64,000 nt of DNA from Microbacterium allomyrinae (GCF_020682705.1 NZ_JAGTTN010000006.1:1-64000); one strand, 5' to 3'; shown: positions 46,333 through 54,881, numbered from the stretch's first letter. Made by a program: numbers and translations. Notes: a model not told the origin generated them from the sequence alone.

Positions 46333-47682
46333 TTACCCGGCGAGATGAGCGCGCCACGCATCCTCGGATGACCCGGTGAATGCCTCGTACGCCACACCCC
46401 ATGCATCGTTCGCGGCCGAGTACGTCTTCAGACCCATATCGCCCGCGTTGAAGATCTGCTGTCCGATGTTCGGCAGGTCGGACAGGCTGTCGACCAGCCC
46501 ACCCGAGCCGGAGACGGTGCGGATGGCGCCCTGGTGGTGAGCCGTGTAGTTGCCGAGATCAGCGAGGATGTTCGCACCCCAACCGCCGTTGCTTCCGCGC
46601 AGCAGGTTGTTGACCGCCGTCGAGCGCGAGCCGATGTCGCCCCAGCGGATGCCCGCGAACGTATCGGCGACCCGCGAGGCGAGGCCGGACCGCGCGGCGC
46701 TTCCGAGCCCGTTGCTCGTGCCTGAGGCGATCCCGCTGACGAGTCCTCGTGCAGACCGCAGAGTGCCGACCTGCTCGGCGATCTCGAAGATCGGCCCACC
46801 GAGGAACTTCAGCGACTGCAGTCGCTGACCGGACTTGAAGAGCATCCCCAGCTTGCCGAAGGGGAGCACGCCGACGATGGACCACAGCAGCTGATCGAGA
46901 CCCGCCCGGCCCTTGAAGTAGAGGAAAGCCGTCGCGAGCAGGGCGATGACCCCGATGACGGCGCCGATCAGCGCCAGGATTGGGCCACCGATGATGATGG
47001 CTGCGATTGCGACGACGAAGCCCACGACGGCGAGGACGTCGACCACCACCTCGGCGACGCCGGCCAGGTCGTCGGTCCAGTCGTCGGTGATGTTGCCGGA
47101 CGTTGCGTCATTGATGCGTCCGAGCGCGAGGTCGTACGCGGCGTCCCACGTGTCCCATTGCGCGTCGAAGTCATCGAGGAGCCCGTCGAGGTGGGCTTCG
47201 GCGTTGTTCACGGCGTCGCCGGCATCCCGCGCCTGCCAGTTGTCGGCCTGGTGGCGGCTGCGTGCGGCATCATCGCTCGCGTCGAAAACCTCGGATGCCT
47301 CGGCCGCCTCAGCGGCGTCGGCGGCGACGTCGCGCTTGCTGTCGAGCCGCGCCTTCGCCGTCTCGATCTCGGTGACGAGCGACCTCAGCACGGCCTGAAC
47401 GTTACCCAGCGAGGACCCATACTCCTTCATCGCCGTGCCGGTAGGCCTGTAGCGCTCACCCGCCAGTTTGAGTTCGGCGTGGGCTTCACCGACCTCGTCG
47501 CGGATGCGTTCGATCGAGCGCCCCTTCTCCTCGGTCGCGCCTTCACTGATCGCTTCCAGGACACCGGCCGCGCCGATCATCTGCCGACCGAGGTTCTCGA
47601 TCTCACGGCCACGGGCCATGATGCCGTCGGCGTCACCCTCGATCACGTGGACGCGGTGCTGTCTGTTCGTGTGAATCGCCAT
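46333..47682 (-). CDS. Large putative T7SS-secreted protein (module 1)
   Basis: A 449-aa protein starting MAIHTNRQHRVHVIEGDADG. The N-terminal ~210 residues are helical with KLAGERYRPTGTAMKEYGSS, equivalent to KKAAERYSGTGPVLVEYSIG of the module-2 protein. A long hydrophobic region follows (VVVDVLAVVGFVVAIAAIII, then ALIGAVIGVIALLATAFLYF), and a Gly/Ser-rich C-terminal half ends DSLSDLPNIGQQIFNAG and SSEDAWRAHLAG. The C-terminal regions of the two modules differ strongly, as in polymorphic secreted proteins, but no known toxin motif is visible. The ATG at 47682 lies 8 nt after the small 108-aa gene; the longer frame upstream is not supported. Confidence 0.75.
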   Translation of the reverse strand: MAIHTNRQHRVHVIEGDADGIMARGREIENLGRQMIGAAGVLEAISEGATEEKGRSIERIRDEVGEAHAELKLAGERYRPTGTAMKEYGSSLGNVQAVLRSLVTEIETAKARLDSKRDVAADAAEAAEASEVFDASDDAARSRHQADNWQARDAGDAVNNAEAHLDGLLDDFDAQWDTWDAAYDLALGRINDATSGNITDDWTDDLAGVAEVVVDVLAVVGFVVAIAAIIIGGPILALIGAVIGVIALLATAFLYFKGRAGLDQLLWSIVGVLPFGKLGMLFKSGQRLQSLKFLGGPIFEIAEQVGTLRSARGLVSGIASGTSNGLGSAARSGLASRVADTFAGIRWGDIGSRSTAVNNLLRGSNGGWGANILADLGNYTAHHQGAIRTVSGSGGLVDSLSDLPNIGQQIFNAGDMGLKTYSAANDAWGVAYEAFTGSSEDAWRAHLAG

Positions 47683-47690
47683 CGCGTGTC

Positions 47691-48017
47691 CTATCGGGCC
47701 GGCAGGGTGTCGCCCGCCGACTCCTCCAGGGCGACGCTGCGGGAGAGTTCGAGATCGAATTCCTGCCAGCCGGTACACGTCTCCTCGACGGCGACCTGCA
47801 GATTCGAGAGTTTGTCGATCAGCGCGTTGCGACGGTCGTCCCAGCCGCCCTCGAACTCGTGGGTGCGGTCGCGGAGACCCGAGCGACCGTCGGGACGGCC
47901 GATCAGGTTCTGAAGGGCGTCCGTGTTCCTCGCCGCGTCGGCGAACTCGACCAGGATCTGCTTGAGCGATCCGTTCAGCCTGTTCAGGTGATCGACCTTG
48001 ATATAGACGTCGGTCAT
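47691..48017 (-). CDS. Small WXG/EspC-like helical protein (module 1)
   Basis: A 108-aa protein (MTDVYIKVDHLNRLNGSLKQ) with GRSGLRDRTHEFEGGWDDRR between two predicted helices, the counterpart of the 43437 gene. It is a likely heterodimer partner for the N-terminus of the large protein that follows after 8 nt. No signal peptide, consistent with T7SS export. Confidence 0.72.
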   Translation of the reverse strand: MTDVYIKVDHLNRLNGSLKQILVEFADAARNTDALQNLIGRPDGRSGLRDRTHEFEGGWDDRRNALIDKLSNLQVAVEETCTGWQEFDLELSRSVALEESAGDTLPAR

Positions 48018-48036
48018 CGTCTCTCCTCAGCGACCG

Positions 48037-48066
48037 TGGGACGGGGCACCGAAGCGCCCCGTCCCA
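48037..48066 (-). terminator. Hairpin after the module-1 WXG100-like gene
   Basis: An 11-bp perfect stem (TGGGACGGGGC with its complement), loop of 8 nt, 10 nt past the stop at 48077. Same position as the hairpin at 43748-43787, different sequence. Confidence 0.75.
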
Positions 48067-48076
48067 TCAGGTGGTG

Positions 48077-48364
48077 TCAGTTGCCGGCGAGTGCCTGGTC
48101 GGTGTCCTTGATCGCCTGCTGCATCTTGCGCAGCGACTCACCCATGTCGGAGATGCCCTCGATGGCCTTCTCCAGACCGGTGGTCAGCTCCTGGTAGCCC
48201 TCACCGAACTTGCCCGACGCATGCTGCGTCTTGAAGTCGTCACCGAGAAGACGGTCCACATCGCTCTTCAGGCGACGCAGCACATCGCCGATCTCCTCAC
48301 GACCGCTGTCGAGCTTGCCCGACATCGCTTCCATCTCGCCATAAGAAGCCTTGAAATCCGCCAT
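48077..48364 (-). CDS. WXG100-family-like T7SS protein (module 1 copy)
   Basis: A 95-aa protein identical to the 43798-44085 product, with F-K-T in place of W-x-G. The DNA differs at a few silent sites and the upstream ~100 bp is also similar, so the pair arose by a recent duplication or is kept uniform by gene conversion. It directly follows the EssC/EccC-type ATPase gene in transcription order, as esxA-like genes often lie beside the ATPase. It has its own promoter. Confidence 0.87.
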   Translation of the reverse strand: MADFKASYGEMEAMSGKLDSGREEIGDVLRRLKSDVDRLLGDDFKTQHASGKFGEGYQELTTGLEKAIEGISDMGESLRKMQQAIKDTDQALAGN

Positions 48365-48388
48365 GATCCACAATCCCTTCGAAACCCA

Positions 48389-48406
48389 CGGACCCGATCG
48401 GGTCCG
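48389..48406 (-). promoter_or_regulatory. 5'-terminal leader hairpin, module-1 WXG100-like gene
   Basis: CGGACCCGATCGGGTCCG, a perfect 7-bp stem with GATC loop, located 6-23 nt after the -10 TAGCCT. It would form at the extreme 5' end of the transcript. The sister copy at 44108-44125 keeps the stem with a compensatory pair. Confidence 0.6.
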
Positions 48407-48411
48407 CCCAC

Positions 48412-48462
48412 AGGCTAACCCGAACCCCCACCCCACCCCCATGGGGAACCATCCCCATGGGG
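48412..48462 (-). promoter_or_regulatory. Conserved promoter/operator of the module-1 WXG100-like gene
   Basis: Same array as at 44131-44180: paired CCCCATGGGG palindromes (48462-48437), a four-run G tract (48440-48419) and TAGCCT (48417-48412). The palindrome pair lies 10 nt past the EssC-type gene stop, so it might double as a terminator. Confidence 0.6.
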
Positions 48463-48471
48463 ACGAGCGGA

Positions 48472-51400
48472 TCACTCCGCGCCGAGCGGCAGCTGAACCG
48501 TGACGAGCTGACCGTTCTCGACGAACAATCCGCGTCCGGCCGGGAACTCGTGGCGCTGCACCTTCGGGAACGGGACCTTGAAGAGGGAGTCGCCGTCGTA
48601 GCTCTCGGGCCGGAGCGCGATGCCGTGGCGGCCCGCCTTCAGTTCGCCCACGAGTCCGTACCCGCTGCTCAGCTGCGAGACATCCCCGTCGGCGACGAGG
48701 AAGTGATCGCTGCGGTTTATCGCCTGGAAGAGCTCTTTGAGGGGGCGCTCGGCATCCGTGTCGCCGAACTCGGCGATGTTCTCCACGACGATCGCGATCC
48801 TCTTGCCGACGGACTCGTCGGCGACGAGGTCTTTCAGCTCCTTCGCGAGCGCGCGCACGTCTTCGATGCCCGAGACCGCACGCCGCCACGAACGGAAGTC
48901 GCGCAGGGCTGCGCGCCGGCCGCCGATGTGGAACAGCTCGACAGCGGGATCGAAGCGCTCCAGCGACGAGACGATGCCGCGCACCGCCGTCGTCTTGCCC
49001 GACTGCGGCGGCCCCGCGACGACGAACGTGCCGATCGGCTCGAAGCCCTTGGGGCCCAGCGTGTCGTCGCCGATTCCCAGCGTGGGAAGCTCCCCCACTC
49101 GCGTGGGAAGCTCCGACAGCGCCAGCTCGATCGGCAGCGACCCGATGTTCTTGGCCTCGATGGCGCCCGCGGCGCGCAACGCCGCGGCGAACGCCTCAGC
49201 CGCGGCATTCTGCTCGGCGACGTTGGTGGTGCCGCCGATGACGGCCACCTGCGTCTCGAGGCCGTCGACGATCGCCCGGCCCGGTGCGCTGCGCTCATTG
49301 AGCACGTCCTTCGCGACGCCGAGGATCGAGTACGCGCCCTCGTCCGACATCCGCAGCACGATGCGCTTCGTGACATTCGCGCTGACGGCGGTCGGCACCG
49401 CTCCGTAGCGGTCGGCGGTCGCCACGACGTGCACGCCCAACGGTCGCCCCTCGCCCAGCATCCGCATGAAGATGGCGTAGTACGGCGCTCGCGCAGACAC
49501 GGTCTCCCAGTCCTGCTTGAACACGCCGAAGCCGTCCAGCAGCACGATGATGCGGGGCTCGGCGGTGTCGCCCGTGATCTGGCGGTACTCGGTGAGAGTC
49601 GCCGCATTGGTTTCGGAGTAGCGCTTCGCGCGATCGTCCAGGATGCCCCGCAGCGTGCGCAGCAGCCGCTGCACACGCTCGGCGTCGTCGCCCTGCACCA
49701 CCGAGCCGACGTGCGGCATGGTCTCGAGCGATCGCAGCGCCCCGGTGCCGAAGTCGATGCCGTACACCGCGACCCGTCCGAGGTCGGGCCGGGCGCCGGC
49801 CGCGATGCCGATCGTGCGCAGCGCCGCGCTCTTGCCCGCACCACTCGTCCCGTACACCAGCATGTGGCCGTCGGTGTCGGGGCGGAAGAACACGGCCTCC
49901 TGCAGCTGGCGCTGCGGAATGTCGGCAAGTCCCACCGGGATGCTCGCGTCGCCCTCGAGGGGCAGGTCGCGCAGGTCGATCGTCGTCGGGAGGTCATCGA
50001 GCCACGGCCGCCGCGGAGCGGGGATGCGCGCGACGGACGCGGCGTTGCCCAGGTTGGCGACGAGCCGCTTCTGATCGTTCGGACCGAGATCCTCATCGTG
50101 CGTGTCGGAGTCGTTGTCACCCTCGCTCTCCCACAGCGTCACCGAGCCGAAGCGCAGTTCGGCCACCCGCACCTGTGCGCGGTCCGGCTCCTCTGCCGTC
50201 CAGCCGCCCGCGTAGCCGGACTGGAACGGCACGAGGCGTCCGGGCCCCGTCTTGGCGATGCCACGACCCGGCAGCGACGGGTCGAAGGTCGACGCGACGG
50301 TGTCGCCGACGACATCGTTCGAGTCCGCGGCATCTGCCATGCGCAGCGCCACACGCAGGTTCGTGTTCGCGCGCAGGTTGTCCTTGATGACTCCGGCGGG
50401 ACGCTGCGTCGCCATGATCAGGTGGATGCCGAGCGAGCGGCCTCGCTGGGCGATGTCGACCACACCGTCCACGAACTCGGGCACCTCGGTCGCCAGCGCG
50501 GCGAACTCGTCGATCACGAGCACGAGCGCGGGGGGCGTCTCGGGGTCCTGACGCTTCTCGAGCTCGAGAAGGTCCTTGGCCTTCTTGCGGTTGAAGAGGT
50601 GCTCGCGGTGGTGCAGCTCTGCGCGCAGGCTTGTGAGCGCCCGGCGCACGAGGTGCGGGCTCAGATCGGTGACGAGACCGACGGTGTGAGGCAGCTCGAC
50701 GCAGTCGGCGAATGCCGAGCCGCCCTTGTAGTCCACGAACAGGAACGTCACACGGTCGGGGCTGTACTCGGCCGCCATGCCGAGCACCCATGCCTGGAGG
50801 AACTCGGACTTTCCCGAGCCGGTCGTACCGCCCACCAGGGCGTGAGGGCCCTGCGTGCGCAGATCCAGCGACATCGCGTCGGGGCTGCCCTGGCCGACAT
50901 ACGCCTTGAGAGTGCCCGCGCGCTTCAGCCGCGGACGGGTGCCGCGCGTCCGATCGATGATCGAGTTGTTCTGCCGCCACCGCTCGATCGCCGTCTGCGG
51001 GTCGGCGGCCATGTCGGTGCCGATGAGTCGCAGCAGCGGAACGCTGGCGGGCAGGTCGGACGAATCGGCGGCGACCGAGCTGGAATCGACCACCGGAGCC
51101 AGCCGCTTGGCGAAGATCTCGGCGTACTCCCGCGAGACGCCCTCGATCCGCACCGTCTCGGCGCGGTGTCCGGCGCGCACCCAGCCCACCGAGGCCAGAT
51201 CGAGTCCGTCCGAGACGTCGATGAACGTGCGGCACGACGCGGGGAGGGATTCGACCGTGGGCGCCACGAACACCGTGTACACACCGGCATCCGGGCCCCG
51301 CTCGATCACCTGGGTGAGACGCGCGCGGTCGACCGGCGCATCGTGGGTGACGAACAGCACGAGCGAGACGTCGCCGACATCCGACGAGGCACCGCCCACG

Positions 51401-52959
51401 CCGTCGCCCACGTGCTTTCCCAGCGTCATCGACGAGTCCTTGGCCGACAGCGGACCGCGGCGCGTGGCCGTGCCGCTGAGACGCTCGAGGATGGCCTCCT
51501 CCAGCCCGTTGAGCAGCGCGGTTCCGGCCGACTGGCTGTCGGCGAGCGCCATCTCGGCGAACGGAGACCGCGGGCTGGTGGTGTGGGGAAGCCACTTCAT
51601 CCACTCGATGTCGCCGGTCCATCCCGGATCGACGATGGCCGCGGTCACGACCTCGTTCGGGGCGTGGAGGCCGAACAGCTGCACGCCGAGGCCGCGCACG
51701 ACGTCGGCGGCGAGCTCGCGCGGACCGGCGATGCCGATCGCGCCCGCAGAGGGCAGCAGCTCGATCACCGGCACATCGTCGACGTGCGAGAAGCGCTCGC
51801 GCAGGCGACGCACCTGCTGCGCGTACAGCGCGATGCCGCGCTGGTCGGTGGGCTCCTGCACGGTGTTGCGGCTCTCACCCGTGCCGACGCCGAGGCGCAG
51901 CCCCAGGAAGTTCCAGTGCTCCGGTCGCCGCGTCCACAGCAGCGGCCCGAGCGACATCGCGTTCTCGTACACGGTCGCGGTCGCGGGGGCCTCGGCGCGC
52001 CGACGGGCACGCTCGACCTCCTCTTCGTGACCGAGGGTGTCTTCGAGCTCGTCCAGCTGGGTCTCGAAGGTCGAGATCTCGAGCTGCAGCTTCTTGCCCT
52101 GCTGGGTGCGCTGCCCGACGAAGTTGCCGAGCATCATCAGCGGCGCCATCACCACGATGAGCAGCGAGGTGGGGCGCTGCGTCATCGCGAACATCGCGAG
52201 TCCGAGCAGCACCGGCGCCATGATCATCGGCCACGGGAAGATGCGGGGGTCCGCCTCGTTGGGGATGATCGGATGCTTGAACTCCTGGCCCGCATAGCGA
52301 TCCTCGACCCGGGGCGACCGGTTGAACAGCAGCGCGCCGCCGCGTTCGAGCACCTGCGAGTCGTCCATGTGAGTGCGCGGCACGAGCGTGAAGGAGACCT
52401 CGGTGGCGCCGATGGTGATCTTCTGGCCCGGCACCACGCGCACGCGCTGCACGAGTCCGCCGTCGACGATGAGGCCGTTGGCCGAGTTGAGGTCGACGAG
52501 TTCGATGCCCTGATCGATGTCCACGCGCGCGTGGCGCTTGGACACCAGTGGGTCCTCGAGCACGACCTGGGCCGGGGCGACGCGGCCGATGACGCTCGAC
52601 CCGGCGCTGAGCGACACGGTGGTTCCGGCGCCCGGGCCGCTGAGGATGCGCATCACGGCCGCGGCATCCGCGCCGCCGACAGCACGACCGGGCCCCGCGG
52701 GAACCACCGAGGCGTCGAAGCCGGAGCCGATCGGCGCGTCTGCGATGGGCATCGAGGGGTCGAGCTGCACCGGGCGCCCGGCGGGCGAGGCGACCAGCAG
52801 TGTGGGGTCGTCGCTCGCGTTCACGGCGCCGGGAGCGGCGAGCGCGTCGCCCTCCGCGAGGGCGCGCGCGACGTCCTGCACGGTCGCGGTGGAATCCGCC
52901 GTGACCAGCACGTCGGCGGATGCCCCGACTCCCCGCCTGAGGCTCAGCTTGAGCTTCAC
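48472..52959 (-). CDS. T7SS EssC/EccC-type FtsK/SpoIIIE ATPase with FHA domain
   Basis: A 1495-aa single-chain translocation ATPase. Residues 1-95 may be a ubiquitin-like fold; an FHA domain spans ~103-192 (IGR126, S140-x2-H143, N161-G). Two membrane helices are near 222-262 and a coiled segment at 275-310. Three P-loop domains follow: GGTTGSGKSEF (K717) with Walker B LVLVIDEFAAL; GTSGAGKSAAL (K1043) with LLDGFGVF; GPPQSGKTTAV (K1322) with IVVENIAEF. Only the first has an intact Asp-Glu Walker B, as in the EccC/EssC family. A fused chain plus FHA is the Firmicutes EssC plan rather than the split mycobacterial EccCa/b. GTG at 52959 overlaps the RDD-FHA gene (GTGA). It is the motor of the locus. 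Confidence 0.93.
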   Translation of the reverse strand: MKLKLSLRRGVGASADVLVTADSTATVQDVARALAEGDALAAPGAVNASDDPTLLVASPAGRPVQLDPSMPIADAPIGSGFDASVVPAGPGRAVGGADAAAVMRILSGPGAGTTVSLSAGSSVIGRVAPAQVVLEDPLVSKRHARVDIDQGIELVDLNSANGLIVDGGLVQRVRVVPGQKITIGATEVSFTLVPRTHMDDSQVLERGGALLFNRSPRVEDRYAGQEFKHPIIPNEADPRIFPWPMIMAPVLLGLAMFAMTQRPTSLLIVVMAPLMMLGNFVGQRTQQGKKLQLEISTFETQLDELEDTLGHEEEVERARRRAEAPATATVYENAMSLGPLLWTRRPEHWNFLGLRLGVGTGESRNTVQEPTDQRGIALYAQQVRRLRERFSHVDDVPVIELLPSAGAIGIAGPRELAADVVRGLGVQLFGLHAPNEVVTAAIVDPGWTGDIEWMKWLPHTTSPRSPFAEMALADSQSAGTALLNGLEEAILERLSGTATRRGPLSAKDSSMTLGKHVGDGVGGASSDVGDVSLVLFVTHDAPVDRARLTQVIERGPDAGVYTVFVAPTVESLPASCRTFIDVSDGLDLASVGWVRAGHRAETVRIEGVSREYAEIFAKRLAPVVDSSSVAADSSDLPASVPLLRLIGTDMAADPQTAIERWRQNNSIIDRTRGTRPRLKRAGTLKAYVGQGSPDAMSLDLRTQGPHALVGGTTGSGKSEFLQAWVLGMAAEYSPDRVTFLFVDYKGGSAFADCVELPHTVGLVTDLSPHLVRRALTSLRAELHHREHLFNRKKAKDLLELEKRQDPETPPALVLVIDEFAALATEVPEFVDGVVDIAQRGRSLGIHLIMATQRPAGVIKDNLRANTNLRVALRMADAADSNDVVGDTVASTFDPSLPGRGIAKTGPGRLVPFQSGYAGGWTAEEPDRAQVRVAELRFGSVTLWESEGDNDSDTHDEDLGPNDQKRLVANLGNAASVARIPAPRRPWLDDLPTTIDLRDLPLEGDASIPVGLADIPQRQLQEAVFFRPDTDGHMLVYGTSGAGKSAALRTIGIAAGARPDLGRVAVYGIDFGTGALRSLETMPHVGSVVQGDDAERVQRLLRTLRGILDDRAKRYSETNAATLTEYRQITGDTAEPRIIVLLDGFGVFKQDWETVSARAPYYAIFMRMLGEGRPLGVHVVATADRYGAVPTAVSANVTKRIVLRMSDEGAYSILGVAKDVLNERSAPGRAIVDGLETQVAVIGGTTNVAEQNAAAEAFAAALRAAGAIEAKNIGSLPIELALSELPTRVGELPTLGIGDDTLGPKGFEPIGTFVVAGPPQSGKTTAVRGIVSSLERFDPAVELFHIGGRRAALRDFRSWRRAVSGIEDVRALAKELKDLVADESVGKRIAIVVENIAEFGDTDAERPLKELFQAINRSDHFLVADGDVSQLSSGYGLVGELKAGRHGIALRPESYDGDSLFKVPFPKVQRHEFPAGRGLFVENGQLVTVQLPLGAE

Positions 52960-54278
52960 GAATCAGCACCTCTCGCGACGAGTTCGAATGTCCTGCCTCC
53001 CACATGGACCACCCATCCGAGCGGCACGCGGGTGCGTTCTCCGGCGGGGATCGTCACGACGTCGCCGCCGGGAGAGGTCAGCTGGGTACCGTTTCGCGAT
53101 CCGCGGTCGATCACCCAGACGCCCTCGGCATCCTGGCCGAATGCGGCGTGCGTCTTGGAGAGCAGGCGCTGCGGGTCTTCCAGTCGCACCAGTGCGTCCA
53201 CCTGCTCGCCCGCGCCCGGTGCGGGATCGCGGCCGATGAGGCCGAACGCCGGGGCGCGGAGCACCGAGCCGTCGTCGAAGCGGAGAGTGGCCTGCGACCG
53301 GCGCCTGCCGCCCTGTGGCGGGGATCCCACCGCGGGCGGCGGCGTCTGCGCGGGCGGGGCCGTCTGGACGGGCGGGGCGGCAGGTGCGAGCGGTGCCGAC
53401 TGGACGGGCGGCGCTGCGGGTGCGGGAGCCGCGTGAGGCACCGGGGCCGGGGCCGGGGTAGCCTCAGGCGCGACAGGTGCTCCGACGGTCCCTATCGGGG
53501 CCTCGCTCGCCGACGACGGCGGCCCGGCGAGGGGCACGCCCGCGATCACCTCGAGGGGACCCGCACCGGCGATGGTCGGCCACTTGGCTCCGGTGCTGCC
53601 CGGTCCGACGACACCGGCGCGCGAGCGCGAGTCGGGGATCCGCATGCTCGATTCGGCGTCAGCGCCCGTCTTCATCGCCGGCAGGTTCTCGCTCTGATCG
53701 GGCCGGCCACGCAGCTCTCGGCGCGCGTGACGCATCGCCTTGGCGTCGAAGGGGTCAAGGCCCGCCCGTGCGTCGATCACCCAGCAGCCGCCGACGCGGT
53801 CCAGGATGCTGCGACCGCGCTGCTGCGGATCCCACAGCCCCGACAGGAACATCAGCGCGGGTCCGATCAGCGGGACGATACCGCTCAGCCAGAGAACGAG
53901 CACGCGGAGCACGACATGCCAGAACCCCGGCGCTCCGAGATCGGATTCTCGAACCGACCTCAGACGCATGGCCGCCTTGCCCACGGTCACCCCTCGCCGT
54001 CCGTGGGCGATGAGCTGCAGCAGTCCGAAGAGCGCGGGAAGGACGAGGCCGATCCCGATGAGCAGGACCGGCACGAACGACGTGTCGCCGAGCGCGAGCA
54101 TGACGGCGCCGAAGACGGCCGGCGCCGCGAGCACGACCCAGATCGTCGCGTCGATCGCGAAGGCGAGCGAGCGGAAGCCCGTACTCGCAGAAACGACTCC
54201 CAAGGCCGCGACGAGCGCGGGATCGGAGTCGGTCGCATCGACGTCCAGGGATGGCGGGGCGGTGGCGAGGTGGGTCAT
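52956..54278 (-). CDS. RDD-family membrane protein with C-terminal FHA domain
   Basis: A 440-aa protein. An RDD-type membrane domain with four helices spans about 35-165 (GFRSLAFAIDATIWVVLAAP, VTVGKAAMRLRSV, GRSILDRVGGCWVI). A Pro/Ala-rich linker (~240-325) leads to an FHA domain at ~330-430 (GLIGRDPAPG, LSKTHAAFGQDAEGVWVIDRGSRNGT). FHA domains bind phospho-threonine peptides, so this protein could tether a phosphorylated partner near the ATPase. It is coupled to the EssC-type gene by a 4-nt overlap and follows the tail-anchored gene by 15 nt. Confidence 0.87.
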   Translation of the reverse strand: MTHLATAPPSLDVDATDSDPALVAALGVVSASTGFRSLAFAIDATIWVVLAAPAVFGAVMLALGDTSFVPVLLIGIGLVLPALFGLLQLIAHGRRGVTVGKAAMRLRSVRESDLGAPGFWHVVLRVLVLWLSGIVPLIGPALMFLSGLWDPQQRGRSILDRVGGCWVIDARAGLDPFDAKAMRHARRELRGRPDQSENLPAMKTGADAESSMRIPDSRSRAGVVGPGSTGAKWPTIAGAGPLEVIAGVPLAGPPSSASEAPIGTVGAPVAPEATPAPAPVPHAAPAPAAPPVQSAPLAPAAPPVQTAPPAQTPPPAVGSPPQGGRRRSQATLRFDDGSVLRAPAFGLIGRDPAPGAGEQVDALVRLEDPQRLLSKTHAAFGQDAEGVWVIDRGSRNGTQLTSPGGDVVTIPAGERTRVPLGWVVHVGGRTFELVARGADS

Positions 54279-54293
54279 CGTCGTCCTCGGAGA

Positions 54294-54881
54294 TCAGGTC
54301 AGGAGCAGAACAGTCAGCGCGGCGACGGCGGCGACCACCAGGACGGCGCCGACCGTCACCAGGATCGCGAGCCGCCGGCGGGCGCGGGCCCGCCGCGAGC
54401 GGGTCACGGCGTCGTGGGAGCTCGAGGAATCGTGCGGGTCGGCTGAGGGGGGCGATGGCGTCGTCGCGCGCTGCGCGATCGGCGGGGGTTCGCGCGGAGC
54501 GCGCCGGTCGGCGAGGACGGCAGGCTCGGGAACGTAGGCCTCGCGCACCACGCCGATCGGCTCGGTATCCGTGGTGGCGGCGGACCCGGATCGAACCGTG
54601 CGCAACTGCGTCTCATCGTGCGCCACCGCGTCGTCGATCGGCTCGGATGGCCCCGCCTCCGCGACACGCGACGGCGGGTTTCGACGCGTGCGCTCCACGC
54701 GTACCGTCCGGTCCTGCAGCGGGTCGGCATCCGCGGTCACACCCCGCCGCGACAGCATCGTGTCATCTTCCGGCGATCGGCGCGACGACAGCACGGTGTC
54801 GTCCTCGACGTCGTCGGCGGGCGGAGGCGACGACATCCGCCTGCGTGCCGGTTCGGTGCGGTCGTCGGCCTCGTCCGTCAC
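54294..54881 (-). CDS. Tail-anchored disordered protein with acidic-Thr motifs
   Basis: A 195-aa protein starting (GTG) TDEADDRTEPARRR. It is mostly disordered and charged with one C-terminal membrane helix (LAILVTVGAVLVVAAVAALTV), so it is probably a cytoplasm-facing tail-anchored protein. It contains DDTVLSSRR, DDTMLSRRG, DRTVRVERT and DETQLRTVR: an acidic pair followed by Thr, a hydrophobic residue and Arg. Such threonines are typical kinase sites and FHA ligands. Two FHA proteins flank it. The GTG at 54881 overlaps the upstream stop (GTGA). Unknown family; a phospho-scaffold is an inference. Confidence 0.75.
   Translation of the reverse strand: MTDEADDRTEPARRRMSSPPPADDVEDDTVLSSRRSPEDDTMLSRRGVTADADPLQDRTVRVERTRRNPPSRVAEAGPSEPIDDAVAHDETQLRTVRSGSAATTDTEPIGVVREAYVPEPAVLADRRAPREPPPIAQRATTPSPPSADPHDSSSSHDAVTRSRRARARRRLAILVTVGAVLVVAAVAALTVLLLT

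Noticed and set aside
46333..47682. Known toxin domain in the large T7SS-secreted protein
   Set aside because: The Gly/Ser-rich C-terminus has no catalytic motif that I recognise, so no toxin function is assigned.
48457..53436. 1659-codon plus-strand open frame opposite the EssC-type gene
   Set aside because: Shadow frame with biased composition; the minus strand has three P-loops, FHA and operon-type overlaps.
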